In this document: positions 31,540 to 32,655 of the stretch, in pieces | Numbering within the stretch: the stretch's first letter is position 1 | Layout: each line of letters opens with the position of its first letter | Origin: Deltaproteobacteria bacterium | GTDB lineage: Bacteria; Desulfobacterota; Desulfobacteria; Desulfobacterales; Desulfobacteraceae | Reading direction: 5' to 3' | DNA: 32,655 bases | Assembly: GCA_013151635.1 (NCBI GenBank) | Contig: JAADHV010000094.1 | Span: forward strand, 1 to 32,655 | Made by a program: the position numbers and the translations under genes | The notes under the pieces: model-generated | What the model saw: only the letters and a program-made list of their open reading frames with translations | The model's database searches: none | Told to the model about the DNA's origin: nothing

Positions 31540-31889
31540 AAACACAGGCAGCTTCAGATGCCACCAGGGAAACTATTAACTTTGGTTATGATCAATGCCG
31601 GACAGGATCAATGCCGGACAGGTATATCCATTTGTAAGGGTGGCTGACTTTTTAACGTTGATTTTGGCTGGTTTTTAAGCCGCTGTTTCCACTGGGTAGC
31701 CAGGAAGATTGATACCTATAATAAAAATATGCGTAAATTATTAAAATATGACTTTGATTATTAAAAATAAGTGCTGAATATCCGGTTTGTGTCGCTTATT
31801 TTCGGTCAAAATGCCGTTTTATTGTACATGATTCGGTATGAATCGCTCATGCCGGTCAGTATTTTTAACTTTTTGAAACTTCATTTTTA
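31540..31889. other. Spacer with a tandem duplication
   Basis: No convincing gene. The notable element is the 16-bp tandem duplication at 31590-31621, listed separately. The remainder is AT-rich, with stop codons in all frames. Confidence 0.4.
31590..31621. repeat. Perfect 16-bp tandem duplication
   Basis: GATCAATGCCGGACAG occurs twice head to tail (31590-31605 and 31606-31621) without mismatch. Two copies only; probably a replication slippage or insertion scar. Confidence 0.85.
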
Positions 31890-32655
31890 TTAGCTAATAT
31901 TTATTAGCATTTCATTATCAATTTTTAATCTTTTCTCGGCGAGTTCAATTTGTTTTTTTTGATCTAATTTACCCAAATATTCTGGACCATCACTATCTGG
32001 ATAACAAGCCTTCCAAAACAGAATTGCTGAATCAATTGTTAAATTTTTAAATTCTCTGGCTTTTGTAATCCAATCAAATGGGCTATTCCAGATTTTTTCT
32101 TTTACTGGTGAATAATGAACAGAAGAGTCTCTTAAATCTTTATAATTCTGAAAGAATGTTTTAAAAGGCTCTTCTACCTGTTTATCATCCTTTATAAATA
32201 TGATTTGTTTTTTATCTTCCCGAATAATTGGTGGGAACTTTTCTAATTTATATTCAAGTTGAAGATACCGCGCGGCCCTTTTTTTTACCTTTCAATATTT
32301 CAGACTTTTTTACATCTAAATTATTTTTATGACGATAATAAAAATCAAAGCCAATTGTATTAACAAAACATTCCATGAACGAATAGAATGAAATTATTGC
32401 GAGGCGAGAATAGGCAGAAACATTAAATTTTAATAAATTTAATTTATCATAAGAATCCTTGTCAAAGTTGGATTCGATCACATCATTTTTATCTTTTAGA
32501 ACATCTCGAAGTTTTAATAAATTTTTATATACTTCTTCAGCTTTTAAAAAATTCATTAAATTCAGATGCAATATCATCTATGGATTTTTTAAGTGGATAT
32601 TTTTTTAAAAAATAATCTGCTAAAAATTGAAAATTATTTTTTATTATTGGACCAT
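31890..32655 (-). pseudogene. HEPN-like hypothetical protein, two frameshifts, cut by right edge
   Basis: The minus frame is open at the window's right edge (FLADYFLKKYPLKKSIDDIA), shifts at a 6-base A run (32546-32551 on the plus strand), continues (FLKAEEVYKNLLKLRDVL, FYSFMECFVNTIGFDFYYRH), shifts again at an 8-base T run (32279-32286), and ends with RYLQLEYKLEKFPP to INIS-stop at 31890. Each shift is corrected by removing one base. Joined, it gives about 254 residues. YKDLRDSSVHYSP contains R-x4-H, the catalytic pattern of HEPN ribonucleases, in a helical protein. A HEPN-type toxin or defence protein is possible. The frameshifts may be true decay, sequencing error at homopolymers, or transcriptional slippage. 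Confidence 0.55.

Overview
The window looks like a chromosomal segment of an anaerobic, sulfate-reducing deltaproteobacterium of the Desulfobacteraceae type (Desulfobacula/Desulfobacter-like). The reasons are a Wood-Ljungdahl methylene-tetrahydrofolate reductase locus built on heterodisulfide-reductase modules, two in-frame UGA codons read as selenocysteine, 2-hydroxyacyl-CoA dehydratase-type proteins, many PAS/sigma-54 signalling proteins and moderate GC with AT-rich spacers. This assignment is inferred from gene content only.

Left part (1-10.3 kb): a membrane histidine kinase cut by the left edge and its sigma-54 response regulator; an enterobacterial-type chorismate mutase/prephenate dehydrogenase (tyrA, minus); a PilZ protein; an EamA exporter; a metallo-beta-lactamase-fold hydrolase (minus); a second PilZ protein with a zinc-ribbon-like N-terminus; and a minus-strand pair of PilB/GspE-type ATPase and HDOD protein.

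Central part (10.4-21.9 kb), the core of the window: a cytoplasmic three-PAS histidine kinase, then an unusual HTH-receiver protein that is probably co-transcribed with metF-like gene 1, an hdrC-hdrB fusion, a giant hdrA carrying an internal GltD (NAD(P)H oxidoreductase) module, mvhD, metV and metF. The hdrCB and mvhD genes each contain one in-frame UGA followed by a SECIS-like hairpin with a short G-first loop, so both are called as full-length selenoproteins. Together these genes would form a MetVF-HdrABC-MvhD complex, a candidate flavin-based electron-bifurcating methylene-THF reductase in which the GltD module offers a built-in NAD(P)H site. A terminator hairpin closes the operon.

Next (22-25.6 kb, minus) is a compact operon: a MarR regulator, two 2-hydroxyacyl-CoA dehydratase/benzoyl-CoA-reductase-type iron-sulfur subunits and their ATP-dependent activator. 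Its promoter has consensus hexamers and overlaps palindromic motifs. A degenerate HD-GYP-like protein follows.

Right part (27-32.7 kb) is a decayed accessory region. It holds an isolated 18-bp inverted repeat, a transposase remnant, one intact secreted GH114/TM1410-like gene, a DUF4258/MqsA-like toxin-antitoxin pair, a prophage scar in which pieces of two virion genes abut, small or broken ORFs, a 16-bp tandem duplication and a HEPN-like gene broken at two homopolymers that runs off the right edge. I saw no rRNA, tRNA or CRISPR array.
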